From Mycolicibacterium porcinum (GTDB lineage Bacteria; Actinomycetota; Actinomycetes; Mycobacteriales; Mycobacteriaceae), in assembly GCA_002086835.1 (NCBI GenBank), contig MVIG01000009.1:186001-250000 (forward strand): a DNA stretch of 64,000 nucleotides, read 5' to 3'. Numbering within the stretch: the first letter of the stretch is position 1; the number at the start of each line of letters is the position of its first letter. Below are positions 24,710 to 33,460 of the stretch, one piece after another. The translations under genes were made by a program, and so were the position numbers. The notes below the pieces were generated by a model that saw nothing but the letters and a program-made list of their open reading frames with translations, was not told where the DNA came from and did no database searches.

Positions 24710-26692
24710 TCACGCCATGGACGCAGACTGAACGGCGCACCCCTCCGGCACGACCAAGACCGGCGTCTTGGAATGCGCGACGACGGCGCCGGCCACACTG
24801 CCCTCCAGATGTCCCAGTAATCCGCTGCGCCGGTGCGGGCCGACCACGATGAGGCTCGCGTTGTGTTCGCGGGCGGTCTCGACGATGCCCTTCCAGATCG
24901 GCGCTGCCTCGACGGCCACGCTGTGCGCCCGGAAGCCGGCCCTGGTGGCCAGCGACGCCCCGTGCGCGGCTGTCTGCTCAGCCGCGCGACGGACCTCGGT
25001 GGCCTGGTCGGCGTCGAAGTGGGTCGCCTCGACCGGGGTGAATCCGACGTCGACGGGTTGCCACACGCACACCACCAGCGCGTCCCGGTCGGTCGGCAGC
25101 TCGGTGGCCGCCTGCTCGATGGCCGAGGCGGCGCGCGTCGACCCGTCGTAGGCGAACAGCACCGGCCCCGGCGACGCCGGGGCGGCGGATTCGGGTCGCG
25201 CGACCGGACGGGCAAGATCGGGTGCCTCGGCCGGCGCGGACAGCCCGGGCCGCAACCGGGCCAACAGCGGCGGCGAGTACCAGGCCGGCGATTCCCCGTC
25301 GAGGAACTGGTCGAGGTCGGGTGTCTGGGGCCGGGCACCGCTGAGCGCGTAGACGGCCACTCCGAAGGCGGCGCCGCCGACGGCCAGTCCGAATCCGATC
25401 CACAGGGCGTCGCCCGCGCCGGCGGTCAGGCCGCCGGCCGCTCTGGCAGCGAAATGCGCGAAGATCGGCGCGACCATGAAGGCGGCCACGGCTCGCAACA
25501 GCTCGATGATCGCGAAAACGCGCTGAAGGCTGTTGGACTGCAGCGAGAAACCGGCGACGAATAGTGCGGGGGCCACCGTGGCGCCGAGCGCCAGCCCGGT
25601 CAGCGCTGAGGCCAGCAGTGCCAGTGGTTGGTTGGCGGGAAGGGCGAACCGGAACACCACGATGCCTGACGCCAGCAGTGCCATGCCGACCAGGGGCAGG
25701 TAGTGCATGGCCCGCCGGGAGATGACGAACCCGAACACGAAGGCCATCACGACAGCTCCGCCGAGTTCGGGCAGGTACAGCAGGCCCACCTGCACCGGAC
25801 TGTAGGTCTGCATGAAAACTTGGGCCGTGAGTGCCGTGGCCGCCACCGAAGCGGCCGCCGCGAACAATGCCAGGCCGACGCCGGCGACGGGGATCGAACT
25901 GGTCAGCATGGTGCGAACGGTCAGCAACGGCCGGCGCGACCTGAACTGGTAGACGATGAGCACCACGATCAGGGCCAACCCACCCAGCATCGGCACGATC
26001 GCCACCGGGTCGGTGAATTCATGGCTGGTGAGTTGTGCGGCCCCGATGAACGCGGCGGCGCAGCCGACCGACGCCAAGCCGATGGCCCGTAGGTCACGGG
26101 GAGCGTCGAGGTCGGCGGGCGGTGCGTCCTCGAACGTCAAGGCGGCCATGACGAGGGCGCCGACGGCGATCGCCGCGATGATCCAGAACAGGGGCCGCCA
26201 GGCCAGGGCTTCGGCCTGGGCACCGCCGATGAACGGGCCGAGGGCGACGGCGCCGAACACGCACATGTTCATGATCACGGCCGTGTGCCGCAGCTTGTCC
26301 CTGGGGAAGCCGATGGTCAGCGGTGGCGCCGCGGCGATCAGCAGCATGCTGGTGGCCAGACCTTGCAGGATGTGACCGCCGATGAACATCGCCCCGTTGA
26401 CCGCCGACGCGGCGAGCACCGACCCCACCACCAGGACGACCGCATAGGCCAGCAGCATCCTGCGTTGGGGCAGATGCTGCGCGAACTGCACGGCCAGGAC
26501 CGTGCCGACCGCGTAGGCGGCGTTGCCGAGGCCGAAGCCGAGGCTCATGGTCTGGGCCGACAGGTTCAGCTGCTCGGAGATGATCGGCACCAGCGGATCG
26601 ACCGCGGCCGAGAGCGCCAGGTAGGGAATCAGCGCCAGGGTGACCATGGTGGCCACCGCGGGATACCGGCCGGCGAGCGGACCCTGACGCAT
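24710..26692 (-). CDS. MFS permease fused to a C-terminal universal stress protein domain
   Basis: 660 residues. Residues 1 to about 455 form a DHA2-like major facilitator with about fourteen hydrophobic segments (GFGLGNAAYAVGTVLAVQFA, GHILQGLATSMLLIAAAPPL). A Pro/Ala-rich linker follows. Residues about 515-655 form a UspA domain: GPVLFAYDGSTRAASAIEQA at its start and the nucleotide-binding VVGPHRRSGLLGHLEGSV at its end. The Usp part should be cytoplasmic and may sense ATP/AMP to gate or stabilise the permease. Substrate unknown. No fusion break or frameshift is visible. Confidence 0.88.
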   Translation of the reverse strand: MRQGPLAGRYPAVATMVTLALIPYLALSAAVDPLVPIISEQLNLSAQTMSLGFGLGNAAYAVGTVLAVQFAQHLPQRRMLLAYAVVLVVGSVLAASAVNGAMFIGGHILQGLATSMLLIAAAPPLTIGFPRDKLRHTAVIMNMCVFGAVALGPFIGGAQAEALAWRPLFWIIAAIAVGALVMAALTFEDAPPADLDAPRDLRAIGLASVGCAAAFIGAAQLTSHEFTDPVAIVPMLGGLALIVVLIVYQFRSRRPLLTVRTMLTSSIPVAGVGLALFAAAASVAATALTAQVFMQTYSPVQVGLLYLPELGGAVVMAFVFGFVISRRAMHYLPLVGMALLASGIVVFRFALPANQPLALLASALTGLALGATVAPALFVAGFSLQSNSLQRVFAIIELLRAVAAFMVAPIFAHFAARAAGGLTAGAGDALWIGFGLAVGGAAFGVAVYALSGARPQTPDLDQFLDGESPAWYSPPLLARLRPGLSAPAEAPDLARPVARPESAAPASPGPVLFAYDGSTRAASAIEQAATELPTDRDALVVCVWQPVDVGFTPVEATHFDADQATEVRRAAEQTAAHGASLATRAGFRAHSVAVEAAPIWKGIVETAREHNASLIVVGPHRRSGLLGHLEGSVAGAVVAHSKTPVLVVPEGCAVQSASMA

Positions 26693-26913
26693 CAGCGCCG
26701 CCCGGCGACGGGTGCGGGCAGGGCCTGGCGCTGCGGCGCCGCGTTCGGACAGTCAACTAACGAGTTCGATTGGCGCACGTGTCCGTTTAACTGCTGGCAG
26801 CGCGGGTGTTATTCCGTTGGCGGCGAGTTAATTCCGGATTGTGAACCGACTCACGAAAATTTGCATAGGGCAACGATGTGTTGTAGGTGGCCCGCCTGCG
26901 CTGGGTGGATGCG

Positions 26914-27939
26914 CTACGGCTTGAGCTGAACCTTCAGGTCGTCGCCCGAGCGAGAGAACGCCTTGGCGTAGCCCTCGGCGGCGTCGTCCAGCGACATCGT
27001 GGTGGTGAAGATCCCGTCGACATCGAGTCGGCCGGCCTGCAGCAGCGGGATCAGCTCGGGCCAGGTCTGCTGAACCGGCGCGGTGGTCAGCCGGATGGTC
27101 AGGCTGCGCAGCAGGCAGGCCAGGGCCGGCATCGGATAGGGCTGCAGATCGTGCACGCCGACGATCGACACCGTGCCGCCGGCGCGGACCGCGTCGATGG
27201 CGTCGTTGATCGAGGCGTCCATGCCCACCGCGTCGATGACGGAATCCACGCCGAGGCCGCCGGTGGCCTCCCGGATCGCCTGCGCTGACGGCGGGGCGAA
27301 CGTGATCGCCCCCGAGGCCGCCGCACGCTCGCGCCGGGCTTCCACCGGGTCCACCGCGAAAACCTTTGCCGCACCGAGGGTGATGGCGCTGCGCAGCGCG
27401 CACATGCCGACCGCGCCCAGGCCGATCACGGCGACCGAGCCGCCGATCGGGATGTCGGCACGTTTGGCCGCCGCCCAGCCGGTGGCCAGGTTGTCGGTCA
27501 GCAGCAGGGCCTGCTCGGTGCTGATGTTCTCGGGCATCGCGAGCAGCTGGAAGTCCGCGGCGGGCACCGCGAGAAGCTCGGCCTGAGCGCCGCCGAGGAA
27601 TCCGGTGCCGAAGATCTGCGGGCCTTGTACACAGCGGATCGGATCGTGGGTGGCGCAGCCGTTGCAGTGCCCGCAGCCGGCGACCGACGACACCAGCACC
27701 CGGTCGCCGACGGCGAATCCGGTTACCTCCGGACCGATTTCGACGACCGTGCCGACGGCCTCATGTCCGACGGACACCGGGTCGACGATCGGATAGTGAC
27801 CCTCCAGGAAGTGCAGGTCCGATCCGCAGATCGAGGCGGCCTCGACCTGGACGATCGCTCCGTCGGGCCCGGGCAGCACCGGGTCCGGCCGGGATTCGAC
27901 GTGGATCTTTCCGGCACTGTCGACGACGACCGCGCGCAT
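26914..27939 (-). CDS. Zinc-dependent alcohol dehydrogenase
   Basis: 341-residue medium-chain dehydrogenase. Catalytic zinc ligands are in ICGSDLHFLEGHYP and VGHEAVG. The structural zinc loop is CGHCNGCATHDPIRC. The NAD-binding motif is VIGLGAVGM. It oxidises an alcohol, likely the product of the adjacent monooxygenase. Two ATGs are possible: 27945 overlaps the upstream stop (ATGA), but the GGAGG motif sits seven bases before ATG 27939, which is preferred. Cotranscribed with the monooxygenase. Confidence 0.9.
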   Translation of the reverse strand: MRAVVVDSAGKIHVESRPDPVLPGPDGAIVQVEAASICGSDLHFLEGHYPIVDPVSVGHEAVGTVVEIGPEVTGFAVGDRVLVSSVAGCGHCNGCATHDPIRCVQGPQIFGTGFLGGAQAELLAVPAADFQLLAMPENISTEQALLLTDNLATGWAAAKRADIPIGGSVAVIGLGAVGMCALRSAITLGAAKVFAVDPVEARRERAAASGAITFAPPSAQAIREATGGLGVDSVIDAVGMDASINDAIDAVRAGGTVSIVGVHDLQPYPMPALACLLRSLTIRLTTAPVQQTWPELIPLLQAGRLDVDGIFTTTMSLDDAAEGYAKAFSRSGDDLKVQLKP

Positions 27940-27941
27940 GC

Positions 27942-29858
27942 TCATGCCTCCTGCACTGTGAAGTCTGACCAGATGGGTTCGTTGATGGCGGAACGGTATT
28001 CGCTCAATCGCCAGGGGCTGACGGTGTGAATCTCACCGTCGGCGTTCTTGAAATACGAGTGTTTGATCGAGGGCTGGGCCCACACGGTCTGTCGGATCGC
28101 CTCTTGCGAGCGCCGATGCCATTCCGTCGTCGGCTCGGGCAGCGGCTCCATGGTCCGCAGGCCCTCGGTGATGAGATGCTCCAGGCACTTGTTGATGTAA
28201 CGCATCTGAAGTTCGGAGTTGAGGATGAGGCTGCCGCCGTGGGCCAGGTGTGTACCGGGGCCGTAGGTCATGAAGAAGTTCGGGAAGCCCGGCACCGTGA
28301 TGCCGCGGTACGCGTATGGGCGCTGGCCCCAGACCTCGTGCAGATCGATGCCGTCACGCCCGGTGATGGTCATCGGGAACAACACATCGGTGGCCCGAAA
28401 ACCGGTGGCGTACACGATGATATCGACGTCGTAGGCCTGCCCGTCGGTCGTGACGATGCCGGTGGGGGTGATGCGCTCGATCGGGGTGCGGATCAGGTCC
28501 ACGTTGTCGCGTTTGAGGGCGCCCAGCCAGCTGCCGTTGTCCTGCAGCGTGCGCTTGCCGGTCGCCGGATAGTCGGGCAGCACCTTGGCCAGCAGTTCGG
28601 CGTCGTCACCGACCTGCGTGGTGATCCAGTCGGTGAACATGATCCGGGCGATCGCGTTGATCTCGCTGACCGCGTTGCCCTGGTCGTCGTAGTCCGGATC
28701 CACCCGGGCCGCGTCCAGGCCCTTGTCGGCCCCGGGCCACAGCAGCAGGAATCGGTACCACCGGCCGTAATACGGCAGATGCTCCATCGCCCAGCGCACG
28801 CCGTCGGCGACGGGCTCGTGGTACATCGGGTTGGGGAACATCCACTGCGCCGTGCGCTGGAAGACCGTGAGGTGCTCGACCTTGTCGGCGATGGCCGGGG
28901 CGATCTGGAAGCCGCTGGCGCCGGCCCCGACGAGCGCGACCCGCTTGCCGGTGACGTCGACGGCGTGGTCCCATGCCGCGGAGTGAAATGCCGGTCCCGC
29001 AAAGGTTTCCGCGCCGGGGAAGTCGGGGATCTGGGGCCGGTTGAGCTGGCCGACGGCGGTGATGACGGCGTTGGCTTTGAGGGTCTCCGTCCCGTCGGAC
29101 GAGCGCACCGTGACGTTCCACATCGTGCCGTCCCACGCCGCGGAGACCACCTCGGTGTTCCACCGGATGTGCGGTTCGAGCTGGTGGCGATCCACCACGT
29201 CTTGGAAGTACCGGCGCAGCTCGGGCTGCTCGGCGAAGAAGTGGTCCCAGTGGTTGCTGGGTTCGAAGCTGTAACAGTAGAAGTGGTTGGCCACGTCGAC
29301 ACGGGCGCCGGGATAGCTGTTCTCCCACCAGGTTCCGCCCGGGCCGGCGTTCTTCTCCACGATCGTGAAGTCGATGTCGGCCTGCTTGAGGCGCACCCCG
29401 GCCAGCACACCGGACTCCCCGCAGCCGATCACGACGACGCGGAAGCCGTCGGTGTCCGCCAGCGTGGTGGGCCGGCGCGGGTCGACGCCCTCCAGGTCGA
29501 GTTCCTCGAGGACCAGCGGCAGGTTGTCGTCGTCGACCGGCTCGCAGGCCGCCCAGTCCAGCATTTCCCGGACCAACTCGGCGGGCAGCGGGTCGGGGAC
29601 CGGGCAGCCGCGGTCGCGGTAGTCCGCGATCACCGGCAGTGCGACCTCACGGACCCGGGCCTTGTCCTCCTCGCTCATGAAGCCCTGGACCTCGTTGAGG
29701 AACAGTCCGGCCTGCTTGAACTCGCGGATGTAGCGCGGGTCGCCGGTGATGTGCACGAGTGAGAGCAGCAGCGTCGGGATGCTGACCTGCTCCAATGCTG
29801 CCGCGATATCGGCGTCAGGCGTGGTGAACGGCTGGCCGACATGGAAACTCCGGGTCAC
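27942..29858 (-). CDS. FAD-dependent Baeyer-Villiger-type monooxygenase
   Basis: 638 residues. After an extra ~135-residue N-terminal region come two Rossmann motifs (VVVIGCGESG at 141-150 and VALVGAGASG) flanking FAGPAFHSAAWD, which fits the Baeyer-Villiger fingerprint FxGxxxHxxxW(D/P). It should insert oxygen next to a ketone using NADPH and O2. The GTG start at 29858 has no clear ribosome site. An inverted repeat immediately upstream and the TetR gene beyond it suggest repression. The pair with an alcohol dehydrogenase fits ketone/secondary alcohol catabolism. Confidence 0.9.
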   Translation of the reverse strand: MTRSFHVGQPFTTPDADIAAALEQVSIPTLLLSLVHITGDPRYIREFKQAGLFLNEVQGFMSEEDKARVREVALPVIADYRDRGCPVPDPLPAELVREMLDWAACEPVDDDNLPLVLEELDLEGVDPRRPTTLADTDGFRVVVIGCGESGVLAGVRLKQADIDFTIVEKNAGPGGTWWENSYPGARVDVANHFYCYSFEPSNHWDHFFAEQPELRRYFQDVVDRHQLEPHIRWNTEVVSAAWDGTMWNVTVRSSDGTETLKANAVITAVGQLNRPQIPDFPGAETFAGPAFHSAAWDHAVDVTGKRVALVGAGASGFQIAPAIADKVEHLTVFQRTAQWMFPNPMYHEPVADGVRWAMEHLPYYGRWYRFLLLWPGADKGLDAARVDPDYDDQGNAVSEINAIARIMFTDWITTQVGDDAELLAKVLPDYPATGKRTLQDNGSWLGALKRDNVDLIRTPIERITPTGIVTTDGQAYDVDIIVYATGFRATDVLFPMTITGRDGIDLHEVWGQRPYAYRGITVPGFPNFFMTYGPGTHLAHGGSLILNSELQMRYINKCLEHLITEGLRTMEPLPEPTTEWHRRSQEAIRQTVWAQPSIKHSYFKNADGEIHTVSPWRLSEYRSAINEPIWSDFTVQEA

Positions 29859-29862
29859 GCGG

Positions 29863-29889
29863 CGTTACGCTACGCGCCGTAGCGTTATG
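29863..29889. promoter_or_regulatory. Inverted repeat upstream of the monooxygenase, likely TetR operator
   Basis: ACGCTACG (29867-29874), CGC spacer, CGTAGCGT (29878-29885) is a perfect 8-bp dyad, with partial symmetry extending to 29863 and 29889. It touches the start of the monooxygenase gene. The TetR gene at 30086-30730 is the nearest regulator on that side. Confidence 0.55.
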
Positions 29890-30085
29890 TGACAAGGGTT
29901 GGTTTTCGGCGGGTTGTTGGTTCTCAATCTGCGCCGCAACTTCTCATGTGAAATTGCACAACTATGCAATTTGCAGCGTGAGTGAGAAATGTATGGCCGA
30001 CCTATCTATCGGCGCTGCAGCTTGTCGTTCTCCATTGCCGGAGCCAACTGGAACATGAACGGGTTGCTGCAATTGGCGCAACCTC

Positions 30086-30730
30086 TCAAGGAAGGTTGGT
30101 ACGCCAGTACAGTCCGACGAGGAAATCGGAGAGCTCGTCCGAAGTGATGTCGAGGAGCCCTTCTGCCCACGAAACTAAAAGCTCCGACACGGCGCCTGCT
30201 AGCGCTAGGGATTTCATCCGAGTGTCCACGGTGCTGCTGTTGAAGGAATTTTCTTCGGCTGCAGACGACCACTTGAAGAAGTTCGCGGCGGAGCGCTCGA
30301 TCATCTCGTTTCGGCGGGACGCGGCGTGCCCTCCCCGGCCGAGCGCCTCCACAAAGAAGATCTGGATCATGCGGGGATCGTTTCCCAACTCGTCGACAAT
30401 CGCTCGAAGTGCGCTGGAGACTCCGGAGATTCCGCGATCAGGTGCCGCGAGGACTGCGGTGTTCACGGCCGTTTCGATTGTCTCCATCGTGTGATCGAGC
30501 ACCGCTTCGAATAGGGCGGCCAGATCGCTGAAGCTCTCGTAGAAATACCGTTCGGTCAAGTGAGCTTCAGCAGCCACGTCTTTGACCCGAACTATTCCGC
30601 GCTCGGCAGAGCCGAATAGGGTCAGGCCAGCTTCGATCAGCTTCCGCCGTCTTGCTGCCACTCGCTGTTCGCCGGTTGCCCCGCCATACAGGCGAGTCGT
30701 GCCGCTGATCGCCACTGTTGCTCCTAACAT
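30086..30730 (-). CDS. TetR-family regulator
   Basis: 214 residues. RRRKLIEAGLTLFGSAERGI followed by VKDVAAEAHLTERYFYESF at about 48-66 is a clear TetR helix-turn-helix. The C-terminal domain is a generic ligand-binding helical bundle. The start is uncertain (ATG 30730 used). It lies upstream of the monooxygenase operon on the same strand, 227 bases away, and is also the nearest regulator to the catabolic island that begins here, so it is a candidate for either the 29863 repeat or the island-wide palindrome. Confidence 0.85.
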   Translation of the reverse strand: MLGATVAISGTTRLYGGATGEQRVAARRRKLIEAGLTLFGSAERGIVRVKDVAAEAHLTERYFYESFSDLAALFEAVLDHTMETIETAVNTAVLAAPDRGISGVSSALRAIVDELGNDPRMIQIFFVEALGRGGHAASRRNEMIERSAANFFKWSSAAEENSFNSSTVDTRMKSLALAGAVSELLVSWAEGLLDITSDELSDFLVGLYWRTNLP

Positions 30731-31002
30731 TCAGGATTTCCTGGCTTCGTCGAGAACCACCACGGTCTGCTTCCGGCACTGGACTCGGACGATCGATCTG
30801 ATGGGCGCGTCGCGTCTACGCACCGCCTGTATGACCGCCGAGTAGTCAGTCGTGATGCACGATCTGTTGCCATCATTTTCGACTGCGCCATTGCCATTTA
30901 TGATGAGATGGCCCAGCTCAGCGTGTGTGCCGCCTGAATGGATGCCAGCGTCGTCCCGGGACGAGTCGGGTCGCGTCAGCGTCGGCAGATCGACCGATGT
31001 CG

Positions 31003-32277
31003 TTAGGCGGGTTTTTTCCGGCTTGCAGAATGGTGAAAAATCTCGATGACCGGATGAGACGGATCCGTGACGGTCTCTTCGGTGACAACGACGCTGGCAA
31101 CGTCGCTACGGCTGGGGATGTCATACATCGCCTGATGAAGGACTTCCTCAAGGATGGCGCGCAGTCCGCGGGCCCCAGTGCCGCGGTGGATGGCCTGTTC
31201 GGCGACGGCCGCGAGCGCCTCGTCGGTGAATTTGAGCTCTGCGCCGTCCATCTCGAACAGCCGGACGTACTGCTTCACCAGAGCATTCTTCGGCTCGGAC
31301 AGAACTTTGACCAACGACTCCTTATCGAGGTTGGTCACTGACGCCACCATCGGCAGCCGGCCGATGAACTCGGGGATCAGACCGAACTTGATCAGGTCCT
31401 CGGGCATGACCTCGGCGAAGTGGTCCTGGGTGTCGATCTCGGCCTTGGACCGGACCTCGGCACCGAAGCCCAGGCCGCGCTTGCCGACGCGGTCGGAGAC
31501 GATCTTCTCCAGGCCGGCGAACGCACCCGCAACGATGAACAGCACGTTGGTGGTGTCGATCTGGATGAATTCCTGGTGCGGATGCTTTCGTCCGCCCTGC
31601 GGCGGAACCGAGGCCTGGGTGCCTTCCAGGATCTTCAGCAGGGCCTGCTGCACACCCTCGCCGGAGACATCGCGGGTGATCGACGGGTTCTCGTTCTTGC
31701 GGGCGATCTTGTCGACCTCGTCGATGTAGATGATGCCGGTCTCGGCGCGCTTGACGTCGTAGTCGGCGGCCTGAATCAGCTTGAGCAGAATGTTCTCGAC
31801 GTCCTCGCCCACATATCCGGCTTCGGTCAGCGCGGTGGCGTCGGCGATGGCGAACGGCACGTTGAGAATTCTGGCCAGGGTCTGGGCAAGGTAGGTCTTA
31901 CCGCAGCCGGTGGGGCCCAGCATCAGGATGTTGGACTTGGCCAGCTCGACGGGCTCGGCCCGTGAGTCGCGCATCTTCTCCCGCGACTGGAGGCGCTTGT
32001 AGTGGTTGTAGACCGCAACGGCTAGGGTGCGTTTGGCCGTGCTTTGACCGATGACGTAGTTGTCGAGGAAGTCGCGAATTTCTGCAGGCTTGGGCAGCTC
32101 GTCGTGTTTCACGTCACCGGCGTCGGCGAGTTCCTCCTCAATGATCTCGTTGCAGAGGTCAATGCACTCGTCGCAGATATACACCCCGGGGCCTGCAATC
32201 AGCTTCTTGACCTGCTTCTGGCTCTTGCCACAGAATGAGCACTTCAGTAGGTCGGCGCCGACTCCATTGTTTGTCAA
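31003..32277 (-). CDS. clpX: ClpX ATPase, probable second copy
   Basis: 424-residue AAA+ unfoldase for ClpP. The N-terminal zinc-binding domain has CSFCGK and CDECIDLC. Walker A is GPTGCGKT, the pore loop contains AGYVGEDVE, Walker B is [11 protein letters not shown], and the ClpP-docking loop [10 protein letters not shown] is intact. TTG 32277 is chosen because GGAGG lies nine bases upstream. No clpP or trigger factor is nearby, whereas the housekeeping mycobacterial clpX lies in the clpP1P2 region. The C-terminal tail after the AAA+ small domain ([13 protein letters not shown]) is unlike the usual one as I remember it. I infer a paralog. Confidence 0.9.
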   Translation of the reverse strand: MTNNGVGADLLKCSFCGKSQKQVKKLIAGPGVYICDECIDLCNEIIEEELADAGDVKHDELPKPAEIRDFLDNYVIGQSTAKRTLAVAVYNHYKRLQSREKMRDSRAEPVELAKSNILMLGPTGCGKTYLAQTLARILNVPFAIADATALTEAGYVGEDVENILLKLIQAADYDVKRAETGIIYIDEVDKIARKNENPSITRDVSGEGVQQALLKILEGTQASVPPQGGRKHPHQEFIQIDTTNVLFIVAGAFAGLEKIVSDRVGKRGLGFGAEVRSKAEIDTQDHFAEVMPEDLIKFGLIPEFIGRLPMVASVTNLDKESLVKVLSEPKNALVKQYVRLFEMDGAELKFTDEALAAVAEQAIHRGTGARGLRAILEEVLHQAMYDIPSRSDVASVVVTEETVTDPSHPVIEIFHHSASRKKPA

Positions 32278-32640
32278 CTCTTGTTTCCTCCGAATCGTAG
32301 TCAACGTGTCCGTCAATGCCCGTACACCGTCGTCTGCGAAGAACCACATTGGATCGGGGTTACATGCGGGGCGTCAGCGAAAAGACATCGTGCATACCGA
32401 GTGTGCGTCGTCGACGGGCAGCGCGGCCAAGTCCGCATCGGTAAGAGCTACCCAGCTAGCTGAGACGACGGCACATATGCCATTTGGACGGCGAGGCTGT
32501 GATCTTCGAATCGAGCCTGGAAAGCTTGAACGCTGGGCAATTGTGGCGGCGAGTTGGATACGACACTGCTGCCGCGGTGGAGTTGTGGCGACTTTCGATG
32601 GCGGATCCCAGAACAAGCGATTGAAGCAGCGAGTCAGCCA
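32278..32640. other. Gap between clpX and the CAP-like gene
   Basis: 363 bases upstream of clpX. It should hold the clpX promoter. Short frames here have no ribosome sites and no protein-like pattern. I see no operator of the island type. Confidence 0.5.
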
Positions 32641-33171
32641 CTAGTCACCGGCCAAGATCAACGCGGCCAAGACGTACCCACGATCCGATTTGTCCAGGAC
32701 ATTTACGCCGTAGCGGGTGTATGTGCAGTCCGGGATTGTCTCCCAGCCAAATAGGGTGACTCCGTAGACGGCCTTTTCGACTGCGTCGCCGTACCCGACG
32801 TGCAGCTTTGCCTTACCGGCCGGATACCCCATGTCACGCAAGACGGGCATCGGGTCTTCGAAGGGTTGGAATCGCGCGACGTGTTCTTTGTATGCCGCCG
32901 ACTCTGTGGTCGCGCGTACGGCGACGCTGGTCAGGGCCGGATCCAACTGCAGCGGAGCGCAATTGCCGCGTGCTGCTTCTACTTGTGCCTGCAAATTTGC
33001 TGTGGCGTCAGCCGATGCGATCGGTGCCAGCCACCCCGTGAGGACGAGCAGGAACGCGGCGGCCGCCGGACCTGCAGCAATGTCTACACGTCGCAAACTC
33101 CGACGGTGTGTGCTGCCGACTGTTGCGTGCCGACGGAAACTGGCGACTTGAATATCGAGAAGTACTGCCAT
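32641..33171 (-). CDS. Secreted degenerate CAP-domain-like protein
   Basis: 176 residues. A basic stretch and hydrophobic core (AAAAFLLVLTGWLAPIASADA, about 37-57) form a signal peptide. The mature part has a CAP/SCP-like rhythm: CAPLQLDPALTSVAVRATTE early, and FGWETIPDCTYTRYGVNVLD with a final hydrophobic strand. The His/Glu residues of the CAP cleft are not evident. Two Cys could form a disulfide. Function unknown. Its promoter probably includes the palindrome at 33240-33257 with a TATGCT -10 three bases beyond it, linking it to the mce operon. Confidence 0.6.
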   Translation of the reverse strand: MAVLLDIQVASFRRHATVGSTHRRSLRRVDIAAGPAAAAFLLVLTGWLAPIASADATANLQAQVEAARGNCAPLQLDPALTSVAVRATTESAAYKEHVARFQPFEDPMPVLRDMGYPAGKAKLHVGYGDAVEKAVYGVTLFGWETIPDCTYTRYGVNVLDKSDRGYVLAALILAGD

Positions 33172-33205
33172 ATTCCTGCCTCGATCTCCTTCGATCGGTG
33201 CGCTG

Positions 33206-33257
33206 TTGACACAGTGATCTGGGCAACATTAGCATACGTTGACCGACGCGTCGGACG
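33206..33257. promoter_or_regulatory. Promoter of the yrbE-mce operon with island operator A
   Basis: On the plus strand TTGACA (33206-33211), an 18-base spacer and TAGCAT (33230-33235) form a good promoter whose start would fall in the palindrome at 33240-33257 (TGACCG-ACGCGT-CGGACG). On the minus strand the palindrome is followed after three bases by TATGCT (33236-33231), a -10 for the CAP-like gene. One operator may control both directions. Confidence 0.65.
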
Positions 33258-33337
33258 GTGATTGATGGACGTGGCAGCCTCCGTCGGGAACGTGTCGCGA
33301 CATACCGCCTAGAAGGCTTCGAAGGAGGCGAGACAAG

Positions 33338-33460
33338 GTGAATATCGCTGTACGCGAAGCACTTTCGAAGTACCGCCGCGTCAGCTGCGCACCGCTATCT
33401 GCTGCCGCTGACGGCGCAATGTATTGCATCCGCTCAATGCGGCAGGGAGGGCAAGCGTGA
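33338..33460 (+). CDS. Possible 40-residue leader ORF coupled to yrbEA
   Basis: GTG 33338 lies nine bases after GGAGG. The frame encodes MNIAVREALSKYRR and a Cys-containing tail and ends with a TGA that overlaps the yrbEA GTG (GTGA). Position, ribosome site and overlap argue for translation. The peptide has no membrane segment and no recognised family. It may only serve to couple ribosomes to yrbEA. Confidence 0.4.
   Translation: MNIAVREALSKYRRVSCAPLSAAADGAMYCIRSMRQGGQA

Noticed and set aside
23701-25338. Extended 545-codon frame for ohr
   Set aside because: The upstream extension crosses the ohrR gene and runs antisense or out of frame through known genes. Ohr proteins are about 140 residues and GTG 24123 has a ribosome site.
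28026-29762. Long plus-strand open frame (578 codons) opposite the monooxygenase gene
   Set aside because: It is an antisense frame of a high-GC gene, has no ribosome site, and its translation has no domain pattern. The same holds for long frames opposite nirB (7310-8605) and opposite fecB2 (16468-17928).
30951-30964. TCGTCCCGGGACGA perfect palindrome after clpX
   Set aside because: No T-run and no nearby gene start. It may be a weak terminator, but the evidence is too thin for a feature.
30991-31002. CGACCGATGTCG downstream of clpX resembling half of the island operator
   Set aside because: Arms and spacing do not fit the 18-bp form and it lies at a gene end.
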